From Hyparrhenia diplandra (lineage: Eukaryota; Streptophyta; Magnoliopsida; Poales; Poaceae), in NCBI GenBank assembly GCA_015847255.1, contig JADLZK010009226.1, forward strand, positions 1 through 64,000: a DNA stretch of 64,000 nt, written 5' to 3'. Positions 12,501 to 24,256 of the stretch are shown one piece after another. The notes beneath the pieces are model-generated. The model was not told the DNA's origin, made no database searches, and saw only the letters and a list, made by a program, of their open reading frames with translations. How positions within the stretch are numbered: position 1 is the first letter of the stretch; each line of letters begins with the position of its first letter. The position numbers and the translations under genes are program-made.

Positions 12501-15500
12501 AAGTTAAAATCAAGTAGCAGAAATTAGAACTTACATATTACATTTCTTTCATGTGTATCTTTTGTATTGTTTATATTAATAGCCGCAACACTTTCAACAT
12601 GCAAATGTTATGATGGTAACCGATATCAAAACAATATACTAACTTCGCGGGCCATCCAGAAGAGGGATGAAGAATGCAAGCAATCCAAATCACCTATATC
12701 CTAGACACATTAAATCAAGAAAATGAATTTCCATAACAAAGAGCAACAATTCTGTTGTAAATTATGATCAACACTGAAAGCTGAAACAGGAGGCCAAGTT
12801 TTTTTATCGAACATGCAGGAAACAGGAGGCCAAGATATCATGCTAAATGAAGTCACTATCTAAGAAACAAACTTATTACCATCGGTTCCAGCCGGCCAAC
12901 AAGGAGCTTTAGTAGACGCATCTAGGCACTTCAAAATTCCTGTGTCTGACTTCATGAGGGATATTGAGAACCCTACAGAAAATGATGTATACTGAGAATC
13001 CTACCAAAAGATGCTAAAGTCATTCCATGCTATCCTAATCCTCAAGCAGACTGCTGTTCGTTTTCATACTTCAAATATTGAAAAAATATATATGCTACCT
13101 TGCATGTCAAGTGAAGTCATAAAAGATCCAGTGTAGACTCTGTCAGTAGCAATACCATATTCCAGTTGCAACTCGTGCACGGTCTTTCTAGTGGCAATCA
13201 TTAACTCCATGATAGGAGTAGCACCCAATCTGTAAATTAAATGGAATCATATAGATGCAGGCTGCACTCATTTACATAATCCATCAACTCCTTGAAATAG
13301 TTGGAAGCAACAGTATGATGCATATGGAACAATCAAACAAACTCAGACCCTCATTTGAAGAAAGAATAGAAAAGGCTTGCTTTGTTCCAGGTCATTTTTT
13401 GTTTTGCCCTAACTCTAACTTATTTAACTTCGACAAGTTTATAGAGAAATATATTAACATCTACAATACCAAATAAATGCACTATCAAGACATATTTCAT
13501 AGTATTTTTTTTTAAAAAAAAACATATTTCATGGTGGATCTATGGAGTAATTTAATGAAGTAGATGCTATTGAATTTTCCTATAAATTTGATCGAAGTTA
13601 GAGAAGTTTAACCAAGGACAAAACCAAAATGACCAACAATTTGGAATGGAGGGAGTAGGTAGCATTGCCAGACTTCAATATTACAACTCACACCAATTCA
13701 AGATCAGAGTGATGCATAAATTTTGTTGAAGTAAAGCATAAATTTTATTTGAAGTCCTTTTTCGTAGAAGATCTTATGTTTTTCTGCATAACATTTCTAC
13801 AGCCAGTAATCGATCTTCATCTCAAAACAAAAGTTTGCTAAAGAAGCATAAGTGTATCTTTATCTGCACATCTTATGCCAAATTGCCAATGCTACTATAA
13901 GAAAGTCAAGGGAATCAAGGTCCAGCCCCACAATAGATGGGCCAAAGACCAAATTGTGTCCTATTGCTCAAGATACAGTGTCCATCTAGTCAAACATGAT
14001 GTTCTTCCAGAAGAATGTTTTAGCTGAATGGTTCAATCATATTCTATGATTTGCATAGTTCTCTCGACATTTATTGCTTCCAGATTCCAGACTGAAGAAA
14101 GTAAAGTATTTACTAATCCTATATAGTAAGTTGACAATTTTACTAAGGAGATGCAACAAAACAACATTTAATAGTGATATACCCATTAGTAAGAAGAATG
14201 ACCCTGTCGCCTCTTGCAATAGGAACATACTGAGTTTCCTGTCAGAGTGGGCAGAAGTACATTTTAACAACGCATTTAGTAGTTCTAACAGCCAGTTGAA
14301 CTAGAATTTTAAAAAGATAAATTAATTAATAACATGAAATGTCTCTTAAAAAAATATCATTGCCTTTCTAAGTGTGAAGTCAACACTCATCAGTTTAGGG
14401 TCAGCAAGTTGATTCATGTAATTGGGACTAGTAAAACAATCTCTGTAATTGTAACTAGATGCAGCGAATGAGATTAGGTGACACGAAGAATTGAATGATT
14501 GCAGAAGGCTGGACTTGACTGAAAAGAAATAATTTTCCATGACTAAATCACGAACGTAATATGAGATGGACAATAGCAGAAAAATACAACAAATTCGTTC
14601 TCAAGATCTGACTCGAATTCATTGGAGCAGTTATCAACTACTCAGTGCTTTTTAAGTAATGGCAGGAGCTCTGCCCTTCAATTAAGGTAGGAACTAGGAA
14701 AAGAGAGTTTTATGTACAAAGAGTCATTCCAGAACGCGGCCGGGAAGTGCCATTTTAGTACCTTTTAACGCATTTAGTATCAGTAAGTGAATGAATGAAC
14801 CATATACAAATCACTTGATTTGAAGCACAAATTATATCAAACTAAAACTGGTGTTCCATATATGGTTTCTTCAAAATTTACATGATAAAAGAAACTGCAA
14901 GGTTAGCAGAACCAGGAAGACAAGTGGCAAAAGAGCTAGTATACCGGTGACAAGATCTGCTTAAGAACACGAGTCACCACTGCATCAACAGGCTCAAGTT
15001 CAATGACAGCAGCACCAGGCTCTCCATGCTAGAAACAAAACAGTGCTGTAGGATTAGAAAGTCAAAAATGCAAATGCTTTGGACTGTAGGACAATAATAA
15101 GCCTTCTGTTTACTTGGAAATTTGAATAAATGGAAAATATTAGTATGACAGTACATAATCTCCAAGTATACAAATAATTAAGTACAACTCTAAAGCCTGA
15201 ATACTTCAAGTTATTTGTGACCTAACAGAATGTTGAAGTAAACTTACAATTCCAAGGCCAAGCTCCATTTGATGTGGACCTAAACGATCTGAGGTCCCTT
15301 GACCAGGCAGTGTACACACTGACAGAGCAACTCCCATTGTACCAACCAACTTAGATGCATGCCTTGCTTGTTCAGCTACCTCTTCAAGGGACAAACCAGC
15401 ATCAGCAGCAGCTCCGGCTACCTGTGAGAACCAAATAGGCTAATATTAGCCTTAATGAATCTACTAAAACTTATGAGAATTTTTTTCCTTATCTTGAATG

Positions 15501-17456
15501 ACGAGAAAAACAATTGAGAGGGCATAGGACCTATTCCCAATACACCCAACTCACACACCCACGCCTAAAACTATTTACAAACATGCCACGAGAAAAATAC
15601 AAACGAAAGCACGACCAAATGTTTGTGAGGAATCAATAGTTAATACCTCAATAATAATAGTAGCAAAACAACAATGACAAAGCCTTTGGTTTCAGAACAA
15701 GATCAAATGAAAACATAAAAAAAGAGTTGTTCACAAGAATTGCAACAATGTGCACTGTAGCCGAAGATATATTTTGATCCATTCAGAACAAAAGAAATCC
15801 AAGCAACTTAACTTACAGAAGATATATATATCAAATCACAACAGCGAACACTTGTTGATCACTGGATCTAGAATAAAAAAAATTCATATCTTCATGACTT
15901 AACCAAAGTAATGAGTGACGGCCAATGACAGAATATGCAGCAAGCAGACAAGATAGTGTGATAGCTATCTCAATACTATGATTTAGATGCAAAGTAAGCA
16001 GGGAGTGACACTACATTCTGCACTAAGAAAATTAATAGACAAATTGCATCATCAATAACAAATGCGGAAATGCCTCTACTTGAATGTTGTATAACACACA
16101 TCAGAAACAACCTTCATTTTCATTATTTATGGATAAATCAGAGTAGGCTGGATAGAAATCAAAGAGAAGAAATGAAAATGATGGACCCACAATTTAACTG
16201 TTCATTGATGAGAAAATCTCATACAAGTAAATGGAAGAATGAATTAATGAATTACCTTATTCACAAGAATTGTCCCTGCAAGGCCTCTCCTGCCAGCTAT
16301 GCCTTGTGTTGGTGACAGAGCACAATCATCTCCAACAATAACCATCTGATGTTGTTGGAGATACATATGAAAAAGTAAGTTCACCAGGTTTATCTAAATA
16401 ACACATTTATCTAAAGATTCTAAACCAATATTTATAAGGCATAGAACATGTGCAACCTCCACTTTGTAGCCTTCAGATTTTGCTTCCTCAGCTGCTAGGC
16501 CAAAATTAAGCCGGTCGCCTGTGTAATTCTGTATTTAAGAACGGTGTTTCCATACTTAGTTTTAATGCACTGAGTAAGAGCTGTGGCATTGCACCAGCAA
16601 AAAAATCCCAGCTGTCTTAGCTGACATTGTCCTGTGGGTGTTCCTACTAAAGTCCCCCATCATCATTTATTAAGAAAAATTTGTGAAACTTGAAAGGGTT
16701 TAAAGGCAAGTACCGTTACTACTAGAAGACAGCCCTTAGGACCTGTTACGGCTCGAATAGCCTGCAGTGGTAGAACACAGCATGAAGCCTTTGAAACCCA
16801 AGCAACTTAAGTTGTTCAGAAGTATTTTGTGAAGGAGCATACAGCCAAAATAGAGTTAACAGGTGGAGAAGTGAAAACATCTCCAGAAACAGCAGCAGTC
16901 AACATTCCTTGGCCCACAAACCCACCATGAGCTGGCTCATGACCACTTCCACCTCCTGTTACAACGGTCCCTTTTAATTAGATCGCAGATAAATGAAGTG
17001 TTGCCATTAAACTTTTCGACATTTTACTCAAATGAAATTAATAAATCCCTTAAACATTGCTAGGGAGCATAATTACCGCATATGACTGCAACCTTATCAT
17101 AGGTCCCGACCTCAACATCGGAGCGGAGGACCACCTTGACCTGCACAGGGCGCACACGAGTGCAAAATTAATCGCACAAACGAAAAACTTTTGGGGGCGC
17201 AGGCAGCGGCCGGCGTTTCAGAATTCAAATCGAGTCGCCTCACATCGGGGAACCCATCCAGGTACTGCAACCCAGGGTACGTCTCCACCAAACCCTCGAT
17301 AAATTGCGTGACCACATCTGCGCCCTAAAACCCATCAGGCTCCCCAGAATATGGCGGGGACCGTCGAACAGCCCGAGAATTTCAAGCTGACGAGAGGAAA
17401 GGCTATAACATGGTACCGTTGGGATCGTTGATGAGCTTCTTGCCCCAGGCCGCCAT
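9584..17456 (-). CDS. Dihydroxyacetone kinase, copy 1 (20 exons, frame-broken)
   Basis: ATP-dependent DHA kinase converts dihydroxyacetone to its phosphate. The exons, read downward, are 17417-17456, 17244-17317, 17077-17140, 16843-16955, 16714-16761, 16457-16528, 16256-16345, 15248-15421, 14945-15028, 14183-14238, 13099-13229, 12880-12972, 12105-12172, 11383-11528, 11252-11295, 10886-10969, 10741-10810, 10551-10663, 10370-10465 and 9584-9715. The DhaK domain shows GGGSGHEPAHGGFVG, GPKGCLLVV, NYTGDRLNFGLAAEEAK and the HGEPGA region, which normally carries the substrate-binding histidine. The DhaL domain shows WDSKVGDGDCGTT, MGGTTGIL and the C-terminal PDPGAMAAAAYYRAAAL. All introns are GT-AG with phases matching copy 2. 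The start MAAWGKKLIND was chosen because it aligns with copy 2. Indels break the frame in exon 14 (two extra bases), exon 15 (compensating changes) and exon 17 (two extra bases). The corrected length is about 595 residues, usual for plant enzymes. Confidence 0.88.
9907..10168. mobile_element. Stowaway-like MITE in the last intron of DHAK copy 1
   Basis: The left end reads CCCTCCAATTCCAAATGTAG. The right end, on the other strand, reads ACTATCTCTGTCATCAAATG, so the ends are imperfect inverted repeats of the Stowaway (Tc1/mariner-derived) kind. The interior is AT-rich with no coding capacity. It sits between exons 19 and 20 of the minus-strand kinase gene and leaves both splice sites intact. Confidence 0.6.
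12783..12834 (-). mobile_element. 20 bp A-tailed insertion with perfect 16 bp direct repeats
   Basis: GAAACAGGAGGCCAAG occurs at 12783-12798 and again at 12819-12834. Between them lie seven T and then ATCGAACATGCAG. On the minus strand the insert reads as a short cargo ending TGTTCGAT plus an A-tail. A target-site duplication with a poly(A) end is the mark of target-primed reverse transcription, here with almost no cargo. It lies in an intron of DHAK copy 1. Confidence 0.75.
13490..13532. mobile_element. 21 bp T/A-rich insertion with 11 bp direct repeats
   Basis: ACATATTTCAT at 13490-13500 is repeated at 13522-13532. The intervening 21 bases are AGTA followed by a T run and an A run. The form resembles the other small duplication-flanked insertions here, though the cargo is pure low-complexity sequence. 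It lies in the intron between exons 10 and 11 of DHAK copy 1. Confidence 0.55.
13535..13657. mobile_element. Stowaway-like MITE end fragment
   Basis: The right end reads CAATTTGGAATGGAGGGAGT, the classic terminal repeat of grass Stowaway elements. No matching left end was found, so only one end is supported. It is intronic within DHAK copy 1. Confidence 0.45.
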
Positions 17457-19107
17457 GGGTGCCCGGAGCGCAGGCGCGTTGCCGGGGACGTCACAGGCGT
17501 TTGCCCCGCAGATGCTTTTTTTCGTGCTCCCCGGTGAGGTGAAGTGGAGTGGCGCTTCGTGTCGCTGTCAAGTGGCATCGGTGTCGCCGCGATGGCTGCT
17601 ATGGTTGTGGGTCTCGGTTGGACGTTCTTGTCTTCTAGCCATTAGCGGCCTGCCTAATGGAACCAATATACACTAGTGATTTCTGCCCAAGCGCGCTGTT
17701 AAAGCAATGGCCGTAAGAGTATTTGTAAATAAAATGCACATAGATATTAGAGTAAATACCAAATGTTCATTAGGGATGGAGCAAGTACTAAACACAGATG
17801 GAACAAAAGATACTGCGGGTGTCCAAACATGAAGTACATAGTACATTTAAAACAGAAACATGATGCAAATATTACAGAGGCCGTAGAGATCAAGACACAA
17901 GAACATAGCTGTAGCACCTTACAGCCGGATGAACTACAGCGAAAGCTAAGGAGGGGACGCAAAGATACTCCGCAATGGTCTTTCAAGCCTCAACAGGAAG
18001 TATGTAGCAATTCCTCGCAACGATGGTAAGGTCGAATCGGGCCGGGCCAGTAATGCCGTTAGTAGTGACCGCCCTCGCCGGACTCAATCTCGGCGAACTC
18101 ACGCCTCCAAAGCCCGCCCCTCAGAATCATAGTCGTTGTCCGAGGTGTCCGCCTCAGATAGGACGGCATCGAAGTTCCCCTCGCTCACGGAAAAGAAAGG
18201 AATAATGTCGGGGATGTGTTCATTGTAAGTTGAGTCTATTTATGTGTGTAGGTTATAGTACATCTCATCCGTTCTTCCTCGACTCCTCGAGCATCTCCCC
18301 TCACACCTAAACGCTTCAAATTGGCCATAGATGAAGGATATGTTAGTTCGGTGATCAATGCCGTGGTAGGGAGTTATGTTGTTTGATATGGCAAGAGTGA
18401 AGCAAAGACTGTGTCTATGGAGGCCGAACCGCCGTCTTCGAAGAGAATGGGGGCTCATCTAGGGAAGGGTCCTCGCCAAGTGGTGGTGCTTTGCAGTAGA
18501 GATAGGTCCTCATCGTCCTTTGGGAAGGTGATGTTTGTGTGCCGCTTTTTTTTCATACTTGGAGCGCTATGGTTCCATAGGTTGGGATAGAGTTTTTGCT
18601 TTGGGCATAGGCATGAACGCCGCACATCCCTTTTGAGAGGACCGATCGATCGTGCTTGGATTATACAAAGATGGACCGAGCAATGGTTCAGTAGCGGCAT
18701 TGGTGAAAGCGTGTGTCAGTAAAGCCGTAAAATGTCGATGGTCACTATGGTGTCCCAAAGGCACGGTTGTACCACCGTATAGGTTGTTCCATGTCCCTAG
18801 GAGTGCAAGCAAAGCCGAAAGTGGTTTGCAACAAGTAGGCTCCCGCGACCATGTCCCTCCCTCTGCAGGGGGACCTAAACTCAACAACAAAGTCCTGCTC
18901 GTAACCTTGTTATGGTTAGAGGGATGGCCTCATAAGCAAATTGGTGTATAGCTTGGCGGATGTGGCCCGGGCTGTGATGGTGCCATCGTTTGGGCGGACA
19001 TCGGTCACGATGACCGAGTTTGCAAAGTGTTGTTCTATCATGTCTGGTGTCATCGTTGGTCTTGATGACTGCTAGGGGTTGAGGTTCACGCTGAGCCCTG
19101 AGAAAGA
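17457..19107. other. Upstream region of DHAK copy 1 and unassigned repeat-like DNA
   Basis: The first 100 bp hold the promoter-side segment shared with 23.7 kb. From about 17.7 to 19.1 kb there are scattered minus-strand segments with protein-like composition. Examples are EGNFDAVLSEADTSDNDYD near 18.17 kb and EFAEIESGEGGHY before a stop near 18.06 kb, separated by frame breaks. I do not recognise the family. The pieces look like an old transposon or a gene fragment carried by one. Confidence 0.35.
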
Positions 19108-20130
19108 AACGGTGGTTATATATATGCCATTACATAATAAACGTGCTGTTAAATAAGGTTAAATGTAACTCCTAGCATATGGCAGTGCTGACTACAGTTT
19201 TCCTAGGTAGTGTTGGTCACAGTTTTTTTTAGCTGGGTATAAGTGCACTTGTATTTGAGCATTTTGTTTTCAATCTAGTGTGCAGCTTGTTGCAACCATA
19301 ATTAGGTTTCCAGTGGTAGATTCATGGTGCGTAGATGGTCATATATTCTAATTAATCTACAGGTATCATCTATTCTAATTAGTGTACAGATGGACGTAGG
19401 TCTTGAGAATGCACAATTGCAAAAACTAATGGAAAGATGTGTTCTGAAACTATATAGGCAACATGATGTTTCAGTATCGAGTGAACCCACCCATCTGTTT
19501 GTTGTAAGTAACAGGAAAAGTTGTCTGATTTGACGGTTTGAAAACTAAGTTGTATAATCATAAACTGTCGTGTTGCAGGTGCAGGTAGAGTCTGGAGATA
19601 TGAACGACGGTTATATGTACGCTATGACATAATCAACGTGAGGCTAAACAAGGTGAAATTGAATCCCTAGCATATGGCAGTGCTGACAATAGTTTGTCCA
19701 GGTATTGTTGGTTACGGCTTTTATACCGAGCAGCGATGAGTGCACTTTTATCTGAGCATATGGTAGGGTTGGCTATATTTTTTTGTTCTGAATCCCTCTC
19801 AAAAAAATAGTTGGAAAGAAGTCTTAGGTTTCCAGTGTTAGATTCATGGTGCGTAGAATGATACAACGTGAGGGCCGTCCATTGTCCCTAGGTTCTCATT
19901 CTATAGTCAATTTCAAAATTAATGTATAGTTGTTATCCATTCTAATTAGTGTACATATGAAGCTGGGTGTTCTGAACGCAGAGTTGAAAAAGCCAATGGA
20001 AAGATGTACTCTGAAACTATATAGGCAACACGGTGTTTCAGTATCGATCTAAGCGACCCATTTGTTTCTTGTAAATAACAGGGAATTTTACTGATTTGAC
20101 GGCTTAATCATAGACTGTGGTGTTGCAGGG
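19108..20130 (+). repeat. About 0.5 kb tandem direct duplication carrying an exon-like segment
   Basis: The unit at about 19108-19590 is repeated, diverged, at about 19600-20130. Shared blocks include CCTAGCATATGGCAGTGCTG, GATTCATGGTGCGTAGA and GAAACTATATAGGCAACA. Unit 1 contains an exon-like frame from 19390 that begins MDVGLENAQLQKLMERCV. It is preceded by an AG acceptor and followed by GTAAGT. Unit 2 has the same segment with the acceptor lost and an in-frame stop. The protein family is unknown to me. The duplication was decaying in its second unit after formation. Confidence 0.65.
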
Positions 20131-21687
20131 ACATACCATTTCCTTTGAAGGCGTCTGCGGATCTGGTGAGGGAAGAGTCTTGACAGGCGCCGCGTTGGCT
20201 GGAAGGGAAAGAAGGAATCAGTGGATTTGCTGACATAGTGAAGGGGTGGGCACAAATCGGCGCAGCAGATGGTGAGAGAAAGAAAAAGAACTCATCACCT
20301 GTTTCGGCGGCTGGATATGCGGGAGCAGCTCGTGTTGGACGTCGCTGGAACGCTGCAGCAGCGTACGGGGTCTTCTTGCGAGCACTTGCACCTGAGCTCA
20401 GATCTATTAGAGTGGATCGACTGGGAAGGATAGAGATCGGAGGAGAAAAGCCTGTAAGAGGAGAGGAAGAGCTTACCAGCCGAAGAGGAGAGGAGGTGGA
20501 AGCGTGTGTGCGGGTGGCCTAGATGGGGACGGCCGTCGGGGATGGGTAGCTGGAGCACACATACCAGGAGCAGGACCGCCCAGCCGGCTTCCTGACGCGC
20601 ACAGCGGCCGCACCAACTTGAATCCCTCCTCTGGAACAGCGACCGCACACGCTCCGGCTGCAGTGACAGGGATCTGGATCTCCACCGCAGGAACCTGCAA
20701 GACAACGAAAGCGAAGACGACGGCACAGCTGACGGAGTCGGAGCGGGCGCGCCGGAAGCCGTGAGGGGATTTCGGTGAAGGGGCGGCGGGCGTTGAGAGT
20801 GACGAGGAAGATAGTGGACGACGGGCGGGCGGGGAAGGGAAGAGGAACTCACGAATAGCGAGGGACGGAAGGAAGGCGGGCGAAATCAGCGGAGCGAGTC
20901 GATTTTATCCCCGCCCAAACGGCCGGAAGCGTTTGCAGGCAACCGCATCTACCAACGATCAATGACATACGGGCCCCATCCGAACAGCGCGAGACGATGT
21001 CCCCACCGAGCGAGGACAGAGGATCGGACGCTACGATCGCTCAGCGGTCGCTGCCTCGCACGCCTGGGCCCCGCTGGCGTGAGACTGAGCGGCCAAGCTC
21101 GCTACCGGCGGTACGGGGCGTTGTCAGCTGCTGGCTCGGGCGCGCGCTATCTCTGACATCGCTCAGCGCGATAATCGCCCATCGCCGCGACCCGGCCCCC
21201 ATGGATTACCGCCCGCTTGGACGCTGACGAGGGAGGGTGTCCGGTGGCGATACCGGGACTGAAACGGCGGAAAGGCAACTTGCCAAAATTCTGACCGACC
21301 TGACCCAATACCGCCAAGACGACGGTGCACGGCGACGGCCAATGAAGCGATGACAACAACGGCAGAACAGGGCCCGCATAGAACATTCGACGCTAATGTA
21401 CTTGGGCACAAAGTCAGCGCCATCCGCTCCACCCAACGGAATCAAACGGCCAGCAGTAAAAAACTAACGCGGACAAGCTGACCACGAGCTCCTCCACAAC
21501 AAATATTACTTTTAAATATATATTGAATCAAACTGCAGATCACTTGACGCTAGTTGTTCTAACGTGTATAACACCCCTCCCTCATGGGTCCAATTCACAT
21601 ACGACATGCGAAGGATATGGTCATTAAGGAAATAAAAGAAATATACAATTTTTCCCTTTAAGATTAAATATCTATATGTAAAATTAT
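20131..21687. other. GC-rich segment with possible captured exons, no gene assigned
   Basis: Both strands carry long frames because the DNA is GC-rich. On the minus strand, segments such as VPAVEIQIPVTAAGACAVAV near 20.68 kb and QVLARRPRTLLQRSSDV near 20.38 kb are bounded by AG and GT. This could be a short gene start or gene fragments carried by a Mutator-type element. No terminal inverted repeats were found, so neither reading is supported strongly. Confidence 0.25.
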
Positions 21688-21832
21688 ACTCTCTTCGTTC
21701 CAAATTATAAGTCGTTTTGACTTTTTTTTGTTCATCAATTTCACTACGTATTTAAATAAATTATTATTATATCTAGATGCTAGTAAATGAAAAACAAAAA
21801 AAAAAAAAAGCGACTTGTAATTTAGAACCGTT
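21688..21832. mobile_element. Stowaway-like MITE
   Basis: The left end CTTCGTTCCAAATTATAAGT and the right end, which on the other strand reads GGTTCTAAATTACAAGTCGC, form imperfect terminal inverted repeats of the common grass Stowaway group. The length is about 145 bp and the interior includes a 15-base A run. It sits beside the gypsy remnant. Confidence 0.65.
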
Positions 21833-21839
21833 CACAAGA

Positions 21840-22760
21840 CTTTTTGCTACTAAGAATAAGATCGATGAGGACTAAAATTTGGATCATGGGCCAATATCTG
21901 GTGGATCGGATCATCAAATTGTTCTATATAAGCAGAGACAGGTGAAGTTTGTTTGAGTCTAAAAAATTGACGGATCAAAAGACTTTGCTGATCACGTTCG
22001 AAACGATTACAGATGATAGTGCATAATTCATGCACATAATTCAGGCCAAGTAGCACGCTGTAAAACAGTGTCTACAGATTGGGACAAAAAATACAACAGA
22101 ACTAGTGAAATTCATTCATGGTGGCGATTTTGACTTATTTGTTGGTTGGGATAGCATAAACATCAAAATAAGATTCACATTGTTTCTGCAGGAGCTTAGG
22201 ATTTTTGCCATCAAATTTGGGGAAATCAAATTGGGGAATGGCCTTGGACAGATCAAAATGCATCTAAGATTTGTCATATGGAAGAGCAACCTGAGCAGGT
22301 AAGTGGGAAATAGTATTCACACTTTTGACCGAGGCATGCACGTTGGTGGTAACCACCCCGTCACCAATTCCCCGGTTACTACTTTTCGACGTCGGCGTCA
22401 ATAGGCAATGATATTGCAAAAAGTCGAGGCATGATGAGTTGTCTAGCGTCGTCCCAGGTCGATGCACTCTTCCTCGAAAACACACTGCCGACAGGGACAT
22501 TGATGTAGGAGGGAGGCGCTACGCGATGAGATGGACCTTCTGCTTCAAATTTGTGATGGATTGAAGCAGTTCATCCACTTGGCATCCATCTTCGGACGAC
22601 AAATCCCACATCGTTGTCGTCAAACGAGGGTGTGCCGGATCGGCCTCAAGCGTGGTTGAGATCCTTTAGCATCTGCGTGAGCTCGAAGAGTTGATTCTCC
22701 ATGTTGCCAATGCGCTTGTGATCTGCAATGATTTACCAAGGGCAAAGAAGATAGGAAGGA
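21840..22760 (-). mobile_element. Ty3/gypsy retrotransposon gag remnant
   Basis: On the minus strand an open stretch at 21850-22056 contains CNRFERDQQSLLIRQFFRLK followed by QTSPVSAYIEQFDDPIHQIL. This matches the retrotransposon gag pattern in which a conserved RQF/LKQT core is followed by an YxxxFxxL segment. Further upstream on the same strand are broken frames such as MENQLFELTQMLKDLNHA near 22.7 kb and a variable region. No protease, reverse transcriptase or paired LTRs were seen, so this is a fragment. Confidence 0.65.
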
Positions 22761-23554
22761 GATTCCGCCAAGGGTGGAAGGCGACCAATGGCGACAAGAT
22801 TGCCGGAGGGCCGGGATTGAGTGATCTCTGCTTCAAATGTTACAAATCTACTACGCCATATCTCACATCCACTCCTCCATCCATTTATGTCCGTCGTTTT
22901 GAAGTTTGGCACAAGAATTAGGGAGGAGGGGACAGCCCCGACACCCCTATCTTTGTAGATCCTTCACAGCCAAGACGTGAGGCCGAAGGGACTGATTCTT
23001 TTTTTTTTTTTTTTTTATGAACTCTGATCGGGGCGATTGGATAAAGATGGTGGCATGGTGCGCGACACATTCACGCTGTGTAGTCTGCACCCTATGCACG
23101 GGACCCCATCATAGGCCAACGACGAACATTTAGGGACACCTCTCGATCCAAAATGTTACAACATAACTACGCGATATCGATTTAACAAAGTAGAGAATAG
23201 AGCTTTACAAAAGCAAAGCTTAAACACCGCCGCCTCAAGCTATGCTCGGCACAGCTGGTCTGTTCAATATAGTCGGTTCTACCTTTCTTACTCCTCTTCA
23301 CCCCTAGTTTTTCTTGCAATCTTACTCCTCTCCACCCTAGTTATCTCTGGCTCTCGGAACGGACGCAGCAGGCACTACTACGGCTAGTGTCTTCTGGGCC
23401 ACCCACTCTGGGCCTTGGTAGCGCCGACTGGGCCTTGCTTGCCTTTTGAGCCGAAACGCTTCAGGCTCTGCTTCGTTGCTCCCGGGTTCAGCGTCGTCGA
23501 TCAGGTAACCTCGCCTTCATCAGTTGTCCTTGGCACGGTTGTGACTTGTGACAC
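22761..23554. other. Repeat-like DNA between the gag remnant and the DHAK fragment
   Basis: No gene was recognised. An 18-base T run at about 22998 interrupts the sequence. The remainder has mixed composition with no clear terminal repeats. It may be further retrotransposon sequence. Confidence 0.35.
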
Positions 23555-23790
23555 ACATCTGCGCCCTAAAACCCACCAGGCTCCCCAGTATATATCGGGG
23601 ACAATCGAAACAACCCGCGAATTCCAAGCCTACTACGAGAGGAAAGCTGTAACGTCGTACCGTTGGGATCGTTGATGAGCTTTTTTACCCCAGGCCGTGG
23701 GTGCCCAGAGCGCAGGCGCGTTGCCGGGGACGTCACAGGCGCCATGGTTGCCCCGCGGATGCTTTTTCGGGGTGCTCCCTGCGCCGCGTC
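23555..23790 (-). pseudogene. Detached 5'-end copy of dihydroxyacetone kinase
   Basis: This segment repeats 17312-17545, which is intron 1, exon 1 and the upstream flank of DHAK copy 1, at roughly 85% identity by eye. It stops at the exon 2 border, just at the CATCTGCGCCC acceptor, and no later exons follow. The copied exon still encodes KKLINDPNG, but a 3 bp loss removes the start codon seen in copy 1. An upstream ATG, beginning MAPVTSPATRLRSG, reads into the exon instead. It lies about 0.5 kb upstream of the heat-shock factor TATA box and points away from that gene. No functional product is expected. Confidence 0.8.
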
Positions 23791-23991
23791 AGGCATCGCG
23801 GATGCCTCTTGGCGCGCGTCACATCACCTCCCGCGACGGCGCAGCCAACCAGCGTCCCCGTCTCCACTCTCCCATCCCGCGATCCAGCTTGTCCCCACCC
23901 GTCGTCGCCCGCGGGTTGGCCAAAAGCGGGAAGAGCACCGGGCACCGGCAATAAAATAAGCTCGGGAAGCTGAACGGGGATGGGCGGACGT

Positions 23992-24026
23992 TTCCAGAAC
24001 TCTCGCCCGCACCTTCGCGAAACTTC
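23992..24026. promoter_or_regulatory. Heat-shock elements upstream of the HSF gene
   Basis: A two-unit element TTCCAGAA lies at 23992-23999. A perfect three-unit element TTCGCGAAACTTC lies at 24014-24026. Alternating TTC and GAA blocks at 5 bp spacing are the binding site of trimeric heat-shock factors, which suggests heat-induced and possibly autoregulated expression. Confidence 0.75.
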
Positions 24027-24103
24027 GCTGCCACTTCACCTTACCCTCCCGGATTAAAATTAAAGAACACACCCCAGCGAAGGCCCTCGCTCGCGGCCAT
24101 CTC

Positions 24104-24126
24104 TTCCAGAACCGTCTGGAATGTTC
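24104..24126. promoter_or_regulatory. Five-unit heat-shock element
   Basis: The blocks are TTC (24104), GAA (24109), GTC (24114, one mismatch), GAA (24119) and TTC (24124), all at exact 5 bp phase. It lies about 125 bp upstream of the TATA box, a typical position for a strong heat-shock promoter. Confidence 0.8.
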
Positions 24127-24250
24127 GGCGCCGAAGCCGGCGCCGCCCAGGATACGTGGGAGCCGTATAAGTCGCCGTGGCTGCCCGCGTGTACTTGCCT
24201 ACTGGTACGGTCCCCGGCGACGCGGTGTCGCCACCCTTCAAGGACTCAAG

Positions 24251-24256
24251 TATAAA
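24251..24256 (+). promoter_or_regulatory. TATA box of the HSF gene
   Basis: TATAAA occurs in the context CTCAAGTATAAAGGGAAA. Transcription would start near 24280, leaving a leader of about 480 nt. The leader contains an upstream ATG at about 24295 that opens a frame of some 36 codons. Confidence 0.7.

Noticed and set aside
17240..17578. A 112-codon frame across the DHAK copy 1 start
   Set aside because: It is out of frame with the kinase exons and crosses intron 1, so it is a shadow frame.
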